From positions 255,038,397 through 255,102,396 of the forward strand of contig NC_133658.1 in the NCBI RefSeq assembly GCF_037893015.1: DNA of 64,000 nt, in the 5' to 3' direction. The notes under the pieces are model-generated. The model did not search any database. It was not told the origin of the DNA and worked only from the letters and a program-made list of their open reading frames with translations. Positions 1 to 11,300 of this stretch are shown here, in pieces (position 1 is the first letter of the stretch; each line of letters opens with the position of its first letter). The stretch comes from Macrotis lagotis (lineage: Eukaryota; Chordata; Mammalia; Peramelemorphia; Peramelidae). Both the position numbers and the translations under genes were made by a program.

Positions 1-289
1 TTCTACTTTTACATAGGCACAGACACATCTAAGAAAGAGCAGTTAAAAATATGTAAATCCATTCTTTTATGTTATTTCTTGCTTTCAGCATGAATGTGTC
101 AAATGAAAAATTAAAAGTTTCATTTGAGTAATATAATAATAATAACACTAAGTAACAGAATTATCCCAACTACTAACAACTAAAAATAGCACAGAATCAT
201 AGATCATCAGAGCAATGAAGAACATTCAAGACTTTCCTTTGCATTTCGTGGAGGAGAACATGAAGGCTCCAAAATGGAGAATGACTTGT

Positions 290-795
290 CCCATCAATAA
301 ATCAACAGACATTTATTAAGTGCTTACTATCTGCCAAGCCAAAACACTGGGAATGTGTGGGAGCAATTCCTGCCCTCAAAGAGCTTGCATTCTATTGGGT
401 AGTAAACATGTGCATTTATTAGTATATACAAGCTATATACAAAGATAGATATGAAGTAGCCTTGTAAGGAAATATATTAGTAGCTGGGGGTAACAGGAAA
501 AGACCTTCTGTAGAAGGTAGCATTTGGTCTAAATCTTGAAGGAAGCCAAATATTCTAAGAGAAGGAGGTGAAAAGGGAAACGTTTCAGATGTGGAAGACA
601 AACAATGCAAATAAGTCCTGTCCATTGCATCTGAGCTGAGGAGTCCAGAAGCATAATATATAAGAATATATAAGAAGATAGGAAAAGACTAAGCTGTAGA
701 GGGTTTTTAAAGGCCATAGTTCTAAAGAAGAACTTCAGTTTGATCCAAGAGGTAACAGGGAGTCAGTGGAGTTTACTGAGAAAGGGTTTATATAG
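290..795 (-). repeat. LINE-2 (L2) 3' region, antisense
   Basis: Reading rightward it begins like the reverse complement of an L2 tail (ACATTTATTAAGTGCTTAC, then TGCCAAGCCAAAACACTGGG, then a 'ccctgccctcaaagagctt' phrase). It continues through phrases known from the L2 3' UTR (cttctgtagaaggtagcat; gtaacagggagtcagtggag; tttactgagaaagggtttat). The copy is old, with substitutions and small indels throughout. Short open frames crossing it are chance. Confidence 0.75.
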
Positions 796-799
796 TCAC

Positions 800-1130
800 A
801 CAAATTGCCAAGGTTCACCCCATAGTGAACATGCTAATTTTAGTCCAAACAGAATCCCAGAATTAGAAAAAGAGTTGGTTTCCTTAACTTATGCAAACTT
901 TAAAGCATTAAATAAACACTGGCTATTGTTAATGTTATTATTGCAATTTCCAAGATACTACCCTTTTTAAAAATCAACTCAGAAGTTGTTTGCAAAAAAA
1001 AAATCTGGGTGGCATCTCCCAGAATCTCAGAATTCTTCCTAATTTTAAACAACTATAAGGCAAAGGAACTATTAAGTGTCTGTTAGGTTTACGAGAAGGA
1101 AGAGTGGGAGGGAAGATGGCATGTTTATAT
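800..1130. other. No recognised feature
   Basis: AT-rich sequence with no repeat family, gene or strong motif that I recognise. Confidence 0.4.
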
Positions 1131-1320
1131 CAGAATTGAAGGGAATAAGAGCTGAAAGGGATGTTAGAGCATAGCTACAGAACATTAGAGCCAGAAGGAA
1201 CTCAAAACTGAATTTTACTGAAAGAGATCTTAGAATGCAGAATACAAAGTTTTCAGAGAACTGGAAGAACATTTTAGTTCAATCCCCCTCATTTTAATAG
1301 GAGAGAAAAGTGAGACCTAG
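1130..1320 (-). repeat. MIR/THER1-type CORE-SINE remnant, antisense
   Basis: The phrases 'ttagagccagaaggaactc' and 'caatccccctcattttaat' followed by 'agagaaaagtgagacctag' fit the reverse of a worn MIR/THER1 3' half. Identity is low. Confidence 0.45.
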
Positions 1321-1679
1321 CCCTAATGGAAGAATTAGAACTTAATATTAGGTCATCCAGTGCACTTTTCACTAATCCAAGCTCCTTTTCTTTTTGATGA
1401 ACCCAATCCTTTAAAGGTTGTTTGCACATTTCTAATCTGGTTTTAGGGTGTCAGATTTTCAGTATATATAGACATAATGTTTCAGGGGACCTGGTTTGAC
1501 TTGCTACCTGACTGGGTGATAAAGAGCGGAAGAACTATGTTAGGGTTCTATGACATTATCATTAAATCCTGGATCACCACAATATATTAGTAAACATCAA
1601 CCTATCATGGATTAGAGAAACTTGGGCCTGTGAACAGGTTGTTGTTGCTGTTTTTTTTTTTTTTTAACAAAACAGAATG

Positions 1680-1815
1680 CTGTTTCAAAATATTTGACTT
1701 TCTAAATGCTATGCATATTTTATGCATTTAAAAACTATTCTGAAAAGAGGTCCATATTCTCCACCAGTCGGCTAGTGGGGTCCATGACACTAACAAGGCT
1801 GAGAACTGCTGAGCT
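1680..1815. mobile_element. hAT-type DNA transposon end (non-autonomous, old)
   Basis: The stretch has 'tatgcatttaaaaactattc', then 'gaaaagaggtccat', then 'ggggtccatgacac' and 'aaggctgagaactgctgag'. This order (A/T-rich part, two 'gggtccat' phrases, terminal 'gttaagaaccactg') is that of the end of ancient mammalian hAT/Charlie-like elements. Only one end is visible and no transposase is present. Confidence 0.5.
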
Positions 1816-2170
1816 ATTTATAAACTCTCATATTAACTTAAAAGAGCTGGAAAAATTATTCAGGGTAGTCACATTCTATTTTGCACAGAAAGGATTTTTC
1901 AGGTGGAGCATAAGAGAGAATGGCTGATTCTAAAAGCATTAAGTACCGTAGTCACAATGAACTGCCTAAGGAGCAGGTCTCCAGCTTGTTCCAGTCTAAA
2001 GGGCTTGACCCTAGTAGTTTTTAATGTGCTCTTCCTAGAAAGCATCCAGAGGTTTGGGAAAGAATTGGAGATGAACATTATTGTGATGATGGTGTCTAAA
2101 ATGAACTGGGATGCATGGCTACTGGTTTGTTTAATCATATTTTTTTCTGTTCTTTAAATCGGGTGTAACC
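1816..2170. other. No recognised feature
   Basis: Unassigned sequence. Short open frames exist on both strands (about 80 codons each) but overlap each other and resemble nothing known. Confidence 0.35.
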
Positions 2171-2230
2171 TGATGACCTACCTCATAGGGTTGTTATAAA
2201 GAAATGTGAATTATCGTTGCCATTATTTCT
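2170..2230 (+). repeat. MIR core fragment
   Basis: 'gacctacctcatagggttgt' is the MIR phrase that follows the 'taaaatggg' segment. Only about 60 bases remain. Confidence 0.5.
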
Positions 2231-3230
2231 AGTTTCTTTAAAAGAACCCCAATGTAATTCCTACTGAAAACTATTCCTGGGATCCCAAGGTGAGGGACCA
2301 TGTGCTAAAAGATTTCAAAATGTCTTTTAAAAAAACAGGGGGTGGCACTGGTTAGGATGGTTGGAATGTAAAAGCAGAAAGAAAAAAAAATCTCCCTACT
2401 ATGGAATGAACGAAAAGGCAATCAAGAAAAGTCCCAGTACAAGCAAACGAAGAGGAGGATATGGTTTCCAACTTCCACTAAACACAAATATGGAACAGAT
2501 GGGGCAGGGGATGAATTTGGACAATACAGGGATGCAGTTTGCTTCAGGGAAAATTAAGTTAATTTTAGGGGGAGGGGAAAGAACCAAAATTGCTTCTTGG
2601 TCAATGACCTCCTGGTAAAAATACATGCCACTAAGACTTAAAAACAGCCAAGGAAAGGAAACTTCTCTACTTTGAGGTACATAATTCACTTTCAGCTTAA
2701 AAAAAATCTCATTTTCCCTCTTAAACAAAGGATGCAGGAAACATTTAATGAGTGAACCTCCCCCTGATGAACAATATGGGTAGCATTACTCTTTTCCTCT
2801 TCTTGCTTATTTATTGTCAAGTTTTTCCACTAATGGGGACAGAATGTTGGCTTACAGACAAAAAAAAAATGACTGGCCCTCCCAGAGACTTACAGGGACA
2901 CCAAATAGGCAAAGACATTCTCTTCAAGTTTATATTTGTGCTCTTGGTGGATTCCCAAGATAGTTGTGCAAGTGTTTGTGCATTTGTGGAGGTCTTTAAG
3001 GTCATTAAAATGCCATAAGATGGTTTGAGATTACCTTCCCTCTGGAAATCTATTTCCTCTTGGCTTTTTCTTTCCATTTGAGGATAATGTATTTTATTAC
3101 ATCATCATAAACAAACAAATTGTATAAGTAGTATAATCGGTTAGAGGATAAATATGACTTCAATTTAAATGTATATCCATTCTTTTCTTCTCTTCTCCTT
3201 CCTTACTCCCCACCCCTCCATTCCACATTT
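2230..3230. other. Repeat-poor stretch with the longest open frame of the window (not called a gene)
   Basis: A 109-codon frame on the minus strand (2399-2728) faces an 85-codon frame on the plus strand (2361-2618). The minus frame has no recognisable domain, no signal peptide followed by a mature region, and no conserved motif. Opposed open frames here reflect a stretch poor in stops on both strands. The segment 2350-2600 is A/G-rich. I see no repeat family. Confidence 0.4.
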
Positions 3231-3234
3231 GATC

Positions 3235-3430
3235 AATAAAGGAAGCAGTGTGAAATTTTGAAAAGAAGCTGGATTTCAATTCAAGAGTCCTGAGTTTGAA
3301 ATCCACCTCTGATATTCTCTTCTAGTTGTGTGACCTTGGGTAAGGCACTTAACCTGAGCCTTGGAGTAATTGTATTTGTAGTACCAGTCTCTCTGGGAAA
3401 TGCTTTGTAAATCAGAGCACTATGAAAATA
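3235..3430 (+). repeat. MIR-type CORE-SINE, sense
   Basis: 'gttgtgtgaccttgggtaag' plus 'gcacttaacctgag' is the CORE region. The ending 'gctttgtaaatcagagcact' with 'atgaaaatatgag' corresponds to the MIR 3' end. Divergent copy. Confidence 0.65.
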
Positions 3431-3435
3431 TGAGT

Positions 3436-3625
3436 TTCCTGTAGAAAACACTAGATTTGGTGTTAGAATACTTGTGTTTGAATCCCAATTCTATTACTTG
3501 CTATCTTTGTGACCTTAGACAAGTCATTTACTTTCTGGGTCTCAGTTTTCTCATCTGTAAAATGAAGCTCTCAATGGCCTAACTTTTAACATTTCTTCCA
3601 TTTTTAAATCCTATGAAACAGATCA
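3436..3625 (+). repeat. THER1/MIR-type CORE-SINE, sense
   Basis: Follows the previous SINE directly. 'gtgaccttagacaagtcatt' and 'ctcagttttctcatctgtaa' form the core; the 3' end (ctcaatggcctaac...aaatcctatgaaa) is the THER1-like 'gatcctatga' end. Confidence 0.65.
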
Positions 3626-4900
3626 ATTCTGTTCCCTCCCACAAGTGAAATGCTTGTTCCTTTTCTGTCTTATAGACTAATTTATTTGGTGGTGCTCTTG
3701 TTTAAATATTCATTTCCACAAACACATTCAAATATTCATATAACTTGATGCTCATATGTAAAACACTTGATTTGGGTTGCATTTTGGTTTTAAAAAAAGA
3801 TGTTACCTTTCTGTTTAATAAAAAGATTTTCTCCCCTGATTTTTTTTTTTTAGTTGTCATGACCTTTGCTTTCTGAACTGAATTAGTGGTATGTGTGCAG
3901 GAATGCTGCAAATGGGAAATCAGGAAATAGCATGGGAAATTACTTTTGTGTTGTGGGTCACTAGTTTACGTAGGGCGACGTCATCAAGTGCTGTGATTTT
4001 GTCCATTTCTGTTGGCATAACAAATGTCACACTCTTGTCTACATTGTACCAGGTGGCAACACCATTATGAAAACACAAGTTAATTCACTGAAAGGAAATA
4101 TCTTGTGAAATATGCATTGCATGGTTTGGGTAAAATTTGATTTTAATTCACCATGCTTCAGCTCCTCCTCTTAGATTGCTTTGATGTGAATTGTGAAGGT
4201 TTATCTTTTTTCTTTTAATTAATAATAATTCTTTTTTTCGTCTAAAACAGTATAGAAGAGTATCCCTGAAAGTCAGTAATAATACCTTAAATGCAGGATT
4301 TAAACTTAATTCTCTCCATGGGGATGTATTAGAAACATGTTGGGAAGGATTTTTCTTGGTATATTCAATATGCTAAAAGAAGTTACTAAGGGAATTTTAT
4401 TTTGTTTTTTACTGACATTCTGTTGTACTGATAGATTATAAGCATTCTCATTATTGTGTCTAGATAGGCAGCATCCTGCATTTGTAATAAAAATTTAGTA
4501 GCATTTTACTTTTTCCTTTTGAAAGTATTTTGAAAGACAAATTCAGTTTTCTTATTGACTCCTTGAAATTTATAAAATATTTTAAGTCATCTCTACTCAA
4601 CAGTGTACATGCTAAAGAAAACATATTCCAGTTCTATTTATATTTTATATTTAATATTTTTTTCTGAGGAGGATGGGGAGGAAGAGGAAGGAACTTTTTG
4701 GTCTCGGGCACACAGAGAAGAGTGTGACAATGGAGACTATGGGCAAATGTTCTGAACAGTGGATGGTCATTGTTTATTACAATTTTCTGTGTTTATTCTA
4801 CAAGAGGGAGACAGTATTTTCCATGTATAACTCTTCAACCTGACATTGTTATTTCTTTCAAAAGTATGTCAAACCTTATGCTATCCTGGTATGTCTCACT
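3625..4900. other. Repeat-poor stretch with a CRE-like CpG motif
   Basis: No repeat family recognised over about 1.2 kb apart from homopolymer T/A runs. At 3974-3985 the sequence reads ggcgacgtcatc, an overlap of the CRE core ACGTCA with two CpGs, which stand out in CpG-poor DNA. Nearby are 'ctttgatgtgaattgtgaag' and repeated 'gggaaat'. This could be a non-coding regulatory element. There is no open frame of note. Confidence 0.35.
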
Positions 4901-4911
4901 AGCTCTTTTAA

Positions 4912-5060
4912 AAACACACACACACACATGCTCACATACAAACACACATATGCATATATATAATATATATACATATACATAATGTGCATGTATTTAATTA
5001 TATATATGTATATATATATATATATATGTAGAGAGAGAGAGAGAGAGAGAGAAAGATAGA
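4912..5060. repeat. Compound microsatellite (CA)n-(TA)n-(GA)n
   Basis: (AC) repeat at 4912-4928, TA-rich repeats with (TA)n up to about 5027, then (GA)n about 5031-5052. Confidence 0.9.
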
Positions 5061-5397
5061 TTACATGTAGTCATTTAATGGGTTTTATTGTGCTTCTAGC
5101 CAAGGTATGTATTTTTTAAAAGGACTGGTTGCTTCATACCTTAATTAGTGATTGTTTAATATTCCAACAAGGAAGGCAGAGCAGCACAAGAGCATAATTG
5201 TTCTCAGGCAAGGAGAAGTAACGCATTAGTAGATAGCATAAATAGTCAAATTTGACCTCTAGAGGTCAAGAGGGAACTAAATAATTTTGTCACAAGAGTT
5301 CAGTTATTTAAATCAATATGAGCCCAATTTCCTCTCTGCTGGTTATTATATGGTCCAGTTCTTAAGATAAGTGAAGAGAAAGAGAGGGAGGAAGGGA

Positions 5398-5398
5398 C

Positions 5399-5454
<56 letters not shown>

Positions 5455-5482
5455 GGAGAGAGAGAGAGAGAGAGAGAGAAAG
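5398..5482. repeat. Compound microsatellite (TA)n-(GA)n
   Basis: About 23 TA units followed by 'catatg' and then about 12 GA units. Same order and orientation as the compound repeat 350 bases upstream. Confidence 0.95.
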
Positions 5483-5483
5483 A

Positions 5484-5800
5484 AAATCAACTTGGATAAA
5501 AATTTTACTCAGTGTGGATGATTAACCATGGAGGTAGGGAAAAAAGAAACATTCAAAAAGTCAAAAGCATGTCATGAGTCAAATGAAATGGTTGAAATAG
5601 AACATTCCCCAAACTGTGGTACTATTTCCTAATAATGATTTATGGAGATCCCTGACAATAAAACTGCAAGTAAGGCAGGAAAACATTTTGTAAATAAAAG
5701 TGACGCCTTTATTTTTAAAATCTTTTGTAGGTTACAGGATCTCTAACTATAACTTATCTTTATGAAAAAGAAATGTAAAAAAAAAAGACCTACGTTAATA
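5484..5800. other. No recognised feature
   Basis: AT-rich, no family seen. Confidence 0.35.
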
Positions 5801-5882
5801 GGTGGAATTAAAGGAGTTGAACTAGCTGCTGGTCTCTGAGATTCCTTCCAACTAAGATTCTTTAATTCTGTGAATTGTGAAA
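5800..5882 (+). repeat. THER1/MIR 3' fragment, sense
   Basis: 'gagttgaactagctgctgg', 'tctctgagattccttccaac' and 'gattctttaattctgtga' are the conserved tail phrases of the THER1-like CORE-SINEs. Confidence 0.6.
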
Positions 5883-5884
5883 AC

Positions 5885-6860
5885 ATGAATCGTTTAAATT
5901 CTTTCTGATTTATAGCCAGAAAAATCCTGAATTAAACTATACATCCCTTTCCCACCCACTGATTATGTCTTCTGCTTTTCAACACAGGATTAATTTTCTT
6001 TACATGTTTTCCGTGTGGAGAAACATGGAGTACTCCTTAACTTCTTTTTAAATATATTTTTACTTTTAAAAGTATAAATTCTAATTAGAAAACATATATT
6101 ATTTTCAAATGGTTTAAAAAATTTTACTTTTCTTTGGGTGATTATAAAATCACATGAAAGCCCCAGGGGGAACTATGCCTCAGTGACAAAACAAATTTGC
6201 CACAAATCATTTTACAAAAGAACAGCAGGACTTTAGACTAAACTCGGGAACTGTTCCTATTCATCATCCATTTGTTTTGGAAACTCCACCCTCCTCCTGC
6301 CATGTTCAATATCTAATTGGCATTCTGACACTTCAGATAACTAAACATCTGCTGCTCGGATGCATCTTGGAAATCCTTTGTTCTGTAAAGTTGGAGTTCA
6401 AGGGGGTCCCTCTGCTGATATATTGGAGTTCCACTATTGTTTGTGCAACTACTTTCACTGAGTGGAAAGAAAACTTTTGAGGACCATTATGAAAATGTTG
6501 ACCCTTTTTTCCCCCTTTCCCCCCCTTTCCCACCCAACCCAGGCCTTGCCTGGTGCTCATTCAGTGTATTAAAATGGAGATATCTATTGTATAAAGTACC
6601 CAGATCACAGGCAATTAGGCTAAAGAATATATCTCTAAATGTCTTTTAATAACTAGTTATGAATCTATGAATTTATCAAAATTCTTTTGGGTCTATGATT
6701 TGGACTTACAGAAGCCAATGGGAATAGAGGAGAGGCACTATATAATAAGAAGAAAACAACTGTCTGAATTGTTCTATTTTTTGCTTTTCAAATACTGGGA
6801 AAACTAGTTGGCACTTTCTTTTTCTCCACTTAAGTTTAATCATAGATTAATCATGTTCTA
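5885..6860. other. Repeat-poor AT-rich stretch
   Basis: No repeat family seen. A pyrimidine tract at 6502-6542 (T and C runs) is the only marked composition feature. Small open frames on both strands around 6277-6650 overlap each other and are not convincing. Confidence 0.35.
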
Positions 6861-6869
6861 TAACCACTT

Positions 6870-7135
6870 TGGTGGTTGTCGATAGAGTATAAATTCTTCT
6901 TATGTCATTCAAAGTTCTCCACAATCTGGGGCCTACAGTCTCCACTCTTCTGTCATATTACACATATCTACATTTTCTAAGCTCCATCTCAACCATCCTA
7001 CTCTCTGTCCACACTCCCCAAAACACTCAACATTTACCTCCCTCTGTGGCTTTGCTGCTGATTTTACCTATGCCTCAGATGTCTTCCATTACCCTTTTTA
7101 ACCTGTTGAAATCCTATCTAAGCTTAACAGGAATG
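6870..7135 (+). repeat. LINE-2 3' UTR, sense
   Basis: 'cattcaaagttctccacaat' then 'ggcctacagtctccactctt' fits the L2 'cattcaaagcccttca...cctacctttccagtc' region, followed by pyrimidine-rich L2 3' UTR. The THER1 SINE at 7136-7325 interrupts it. Confidence 0.6.
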
Positions 7136-7325
7136 CATCAGAGATGGGTAGGAGACAAGAGTTCTGAAGTAGGAGTCTGAGGTCCTGGGTTCAAATCTTG
7201 ACTTTGCTACTTACTTCTTGGGCAAAATTGAACTAGTTATTCCCCTCTATGGGTCTCTGTTTCCTCATATGTAAGATGCTTATCTGGAAATTAGATCCTT
7301 TCCACCTCAAAATCTGTGATATGGT
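7136..7325 (+). repeat. THER1/MIR-type CORE-SINE, sense, inside L2
   Basis: 'gtctgaggtcctgggttcaa' is the B-box region; then 'gactttgctacttac', 'gtttcctcatatgtaagatg' and the tail 'ccacctcaaaatctgtgata'. It sits between two L2 pieces of the same strand, so it inserted after the L2. Confidence 0.65.
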
Positions 7326-7359
7326 ATTACCTTCCATGATCCCTACCTCAAAGATTATA

Positions 7360-7425
7360 TAGTTTTTCAATTCAATTCAACAAATGCTCATTGCCTTGCA
7401 TGTTCCAGGTATTGTGCTAGTTATA
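7360..7425 (-). repeat. L2/MIR tail, antisense
   Basis: 'cattgccttgcatgttccag' and 'gtattgtgctagt' fit the reverse of the L2/MIR common tail. Confidence 0.5.
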
Positions 7426-7639
7426 GAAGATTGGTATATTTCATTCTTGAATTATCATGTAATATGTATTTATAGTTGTCACATTTGTGCTTCATAATAA
7501 TGATGGTGTCATTTATATATGAGGATATCAGCTAGTAAATGTCAGTGACAGGATTTGAACTCGTCTCCTGCCTCAAAAATACACCCCCCTACCTGGATTA
7601 GACCCACTCAACTAAATTGCTTTGCTAATCCAGAAACAA

Positions 7640-8300
7640 GAGAGCAGGGATGGCATTTTATTTGGTCTCCTTGCTGCTATCGTCTGCTCTCTTTAATCTG
7701 TCCTCCATCCAGTTAAATAAATTATTTCCCCTCAGATTATGTTACTCTATTGCTCAAAATTCTTTCAATTTTCTTTCATCTGTTGTTTTTAAGTGTCTGT
7801 GGTCAGAATTTGTTGAATTCACTAAAATGAGTCTTCCTGACTCCAGGTCTGGTGCTCTGTGGCACCACCTAGCTTCTCCCAAGAATGTTTCAGAATGGCA
7901 TTGAGGATCCTCCGTGAGCTCCCACCTGTCTTTCCAGGTTTATTTCACATTATTTCCCTTCATGTATTGAATGACCTAGCCATACTAACCCTTTTTGTGC
8001 AGAAGCTACACTAGGCTTCCTTTGCCTCTCTGATGAATACTTAACTTCTTCAAGACTCACCTCATACTACTGAATATGGGGAGACTTTTCATAATCCCTC
8101 TCATTTTTAGTGCACTCTCTCTCTTTCCATTCTCAAATTATCTTGTTTTTACTTATCTATATAAAATGTTGTCTCTCCCAGTAGAATGTAAACTTTTTAA
8201 GGGCAACACCAATTTTATTTTTCTGTTGTATCTTTAGAGACTAGTATAATGCTTTAAATATTTGAAAAAAACCCCCATTGTTTGTTGAGTTGAATTGAAA
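7640..8300 (+). repeat. LINE-2 3' UTR and tail, sense, carrying a SINE
   Basis: 7640-7795 and 7890-8300 read as one L2 3' UTR: 'attgctcaaaattctttcaa', 'atgaatacttaacttcttca', 'gactcacctcatactactga' and finally the tail 'agaatgtaaactttttaag' with 'tttgttgagttgaattgaa'. The SINE fragment at 7797-7885 splits it. Confidence 0.75.
7797..7886 (-). repeat. tRNA-derived SINE head, antisense, within L2
   Basis: 'cttcctgactccaggtctgg' then 'tgctctgtggcaccacctag' is the reverse of the tRNA-like head shared by the MAR1- and WSINE1-type SINEs. The tail part is missing or worn. Confidence 0.7.
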
Positions 8301-9140
8301 TAAATTGAACCTTGTACTCCTAAAGGAGCTAGTTTGATCTTGATGTCCTTTTAAATCCCATTAATCATCTCGAACTCTATGTCCTATGAAGCCTAGTCCT
8401 TAACAATATTTGCAACATAATACTTGTTTAAGGAATATTTGTTAAATGAATGATTGAAATACACTCTAACCTGTGAAGATAACCTTATGAAGCATACCTA
8501 ACAAGGTTTCCAAAAGAAAACTCACTAGGAGTTAATGACAAAGGGTATTCAGGACAGTGGGAATTCTGTACAGTTGTATTTTCTATTTGTGATGAATTTT
8601 TCTCTTGAACATTTTTCTGGTGATTTTGGTGTCCTGTTGTCAGGGTTAAAACAATTTCAGTAGGTATTAGGAAAACCTGTAAAGGTCTGATAAATGTGTT
8701 GAAACTTTTTCTGAATGTGGTCCCTGAAGAACATGAATCAGCAGCTGACAAAGATTCATCTTAGAGTTTTGACTAACCTGGAGGAAACTAGATTGACTTA
8801 TGATTCAGTTATTCCCTTAATCCTACCCACAAATATATCTAATTGAAAAAGTAAAAACAAAGACACTGATAGCTTTGAACCCTATTTTTTAAATCTTTAT
8901 ATTGTCAAATAATTGATTTAAATGAATTCTCTTCACTGAATTATTTTGATTTCCTGAAGTCTCTATGGGGTAACACTTCCAAAAGGAGTTAAACTAGTAC
9001 AGATTTTGGAATGAAACTTGACTTTTTTCTTATTGTAACTTGTTTTTTTTCCCCTTGATATAGGAAGGGGGAGGATTCTCTCTAATACAATCATTATCAA
9101 TAAAACATTTCTCTTTTGCTCATCTCTGCCAGACTATATT
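8300..9140. other. Mostly unassigned; possible further L2-derived sequence at the left end
   Basis: 'catctcgaactctatgtcct' and 'atttgttaaatgaatgattg' (8365-8455) look like a second worn L2 tail. 8480-9140 has no family that I recognise. Confidence 0.35.
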
Positions 9141-9146
9141 CTAAGC

Positions 9147-9392
9147 CACTAGGTGGCCAGTAGAACTGGCACTAAGCACTAAGCTTAGAATCAAGAAGGC
9201 ATCTTCATGAGTTCAAATGTAGCCTTAGTTGCTTACTAGTTGTGTGATCTGGGTGTCACTTAACCCTGTTTGCTTCAGTTCCTCATCAGTTAAAATGAGT
9301 TGGAGAATGAAATGGAAAACCATTCCAAGAAAATGGAGCCCAGAAAACCCCAAAATGGGATCATGAAGAGCTGGATACAATTGAACAATAGT
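9147..9392 (+). repeat. MAR1-type CORE-SINE, sense
   Basis: Head 'gccactaggtggccagtaga', core 'gtgtgatctgggtgtcactt' and 'gcttcagttcctcatcagtt', and the full 3' module with 'gaaatggaaaaccattccaa', 'cccagaaaaccccaaaatgg' and 'aattgaacaata'. Near full length, moderately diverged. Confidence 0.85.
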
Positions 9393-9519
9393 CCCTATCT
9401 GGTACAAATGATATTATCCAGAGAGCACTGCAGTAACTATGTTTGATTAGGACACAACTTTCATGAATATTTCTGCCCCCACCCCCATCTAGAGCATCTA
9501 GAATCCCATAAAATTCGAG

Positions 9520-9690
9520 GGGGAGGGAGATCATGTAGTTTTAGTAGTACAACTCTTTCGTTTTATGGATGAGGAAACTGAAGGTCAGAGAGGATAAGTT
9601 ACTTGTGCAAGGTCACACAGTCACTGGAACAGCCAAGACTAGATAGAACTCAGATCTCATTTTCAGCGGGCTACACCACTCAACTCTTTA
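9520..9690 (-). repeat. MIR/THER1-type CORE-SINE, antisense
   Basis: 'tatggatgaggaaactgaag', 'acttgtgcaaggtcacacag' and 'gaactcagatctcattttca' form the reversed core and B-box. Confidence 0.75.
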
Positions 9691-10780
9691 AGTTCTTTAT
9701 AGTTGGAAGTCTTTAAAATTATTACTGGTTACTAAATGAGATCCTGCTGAGTGAATTATGAGAGACTCTGCCTCTTTGTAGCCTTGGATCAGCTGATCCC
9801 TTTCTTGCTAGCACTTCCTTACAATCATTAACATTTAAAGTGAGAAAGAGGAAAATTGCTTCCGGATCTTCTCTCTTCCTCTTTCCGCTCCCTTTCCTCA
9901 TTTCTCCTCCCCCTCCTCTTTCCCCTTCTTATCCCCCCCCCCCCCCAGGTATTGCCTGGCTTGAACAGATGTGATCAACTCATTTCCATGGTATAAGAAT
10001 CACTTCTTTATTGTTCTTTTTTTAACGAAAGGATTCAATATGTACAGTCTCTTTTTTGGATACAGTAGTTTTGTTTTTTTTTTTAAGTATGCAGTTGACT
10101 TGTCTGGAAGCCCCTACAACAGGGCTTTTTCATTTTACCAGGGCAGCCCTTATGAATCAAGACTTAATAAAAAATTCTCAGACAAGGCAAGATCACCCAT
10201 ATAGTGATTATTCTATTAACTTTCTTGCCATATACCAGTATTAAGTAAGCAACTCCCCACCCTACCCCAAAATAAGTTGTTGTTTCTTTTAAATAAACAC
10301 GAGGGTTGATGGAATCACAAAATTCCTGAGATTTTCAGGCAATTTTCTCCCATATACAAAACTAAACTGTACCCAATTAAAATGTTACATAGATTCTACC
10401 AAAAAGAAAAGATAAGTAGTATATAAATGTAAGGAAATATTATTGCATCCTAAGAAATGAGAAACATGAAGATTGAAAGAGCAAGGGAAGACTTATATGA
10501 TGTGCCAAAGTGAAGAAAGCAGTGTCAGAACAATATATACAAAGTGCACAACTGAGTCATTATCCTCATCAATGGCATAATAATACACAGCCGCTCAGAA
10601 GGACACAGAAGCAAATAGAATGTTGAAAAATTAATTGTTCTGTTAAAAGTGAAGGTACACATCTTTCAACAAATGGCAAAAATAACCTGGAATTTGAGGC
10701 TTTAGGTATGTTCATTTTTTGTTTTGTTTATTTGAAAGTTAATTTTCATGAATGGTTATGAAGATTAGGATTTTTTTTTA
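9690..10780. other. Repeat-poor stretch with a long polypyrimidine tract
   Basis: An almost pure pyrimidine tract runs from about 9862 to a C14 run at 9933-9946 and ends in AGGT. From 9950 to 10780 I see no repeat family. The open frames around 9971-10244 are short and not recognised. This is a candidate single-copy block. Confidence 0.35.
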
Positions 10781-10783
10781 AAG

Positions 10784-10858
10784 TTGAGAGAGAGAGAGAG
10801 AGAGAGACAGAGAGAGACAGAGAGAGGCAGCGAAAGACAGAGAGAGAGATAGAGAGAG
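10784..10858. repeat. (GA)n microsatellite, imperfect
   Basis: GA units with interspersed GACAGA interruptions. Confidence 0.95.
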
Positions 10859-10859
10859 T

Positions 10860-11259
10860 ACACTAAAAATTGGAGGATGTGTGAGGGGGTGGAAGGGCTA
10901 GTTTAAAACTGTCAGAACCATCTAGATTTACTCCCAGCATGGTGCAAGCTTCTTGACTAAGGGTAACATAACAACCAGGTGTTAGGCCTCAACCCCACTT
11001 CAGCTATTGTTTGGTGCCATCCCATGGATTAATCCCCTCTGTCACTCCAGCCAGAGATGCTCTTGGAGAGAAAGGCCTGCATAGCATCACAAATGTCAGA
11101 TCCTGCTTTGATACACTTTATCTTTCCTTATCCCTTCAGACTCACCATGACTACCCTGCCTGACAAGCCCCCCTGAATGCTTAAGAATCCATGTATGTGG
11201 ACTGACATTCTGGTTCAGAGGGGAAAAGGGATCTTTCTTTTCTTTACTTTTCTTTTTTT

Positions 11260-11260
<1 letters not shown>
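10860..11260. other. No recognised feature
   Basis: Unassigned, somewhat higher GC than its surroundings. Confidence 0.35.

Positions 11261-11261
<1 letters not shown>

Positions 11262-11298
<37 letters not shown>
11262..11298. repeat. (CT)n microsatellite
   Basis: About 18 CT units after a pyrimidine-rich lead-in. Confidence 0.95.

Positions 11299-11300
<2 letters not shown>

Noticed and set aside
2399-2728. Longest open frame (109 codons, minus strand)
   Set aside because: No recognisable domain, faces an open frame of similar size on the other strand, and no supporting context.
9862-9950. Strong splice acceptor (long polypyrimidine tract ending in AG)
   Set aside because: No open frame follows that resembles a coding exon; pyrimidine tracts of this kind are common in low-complexity DNA.
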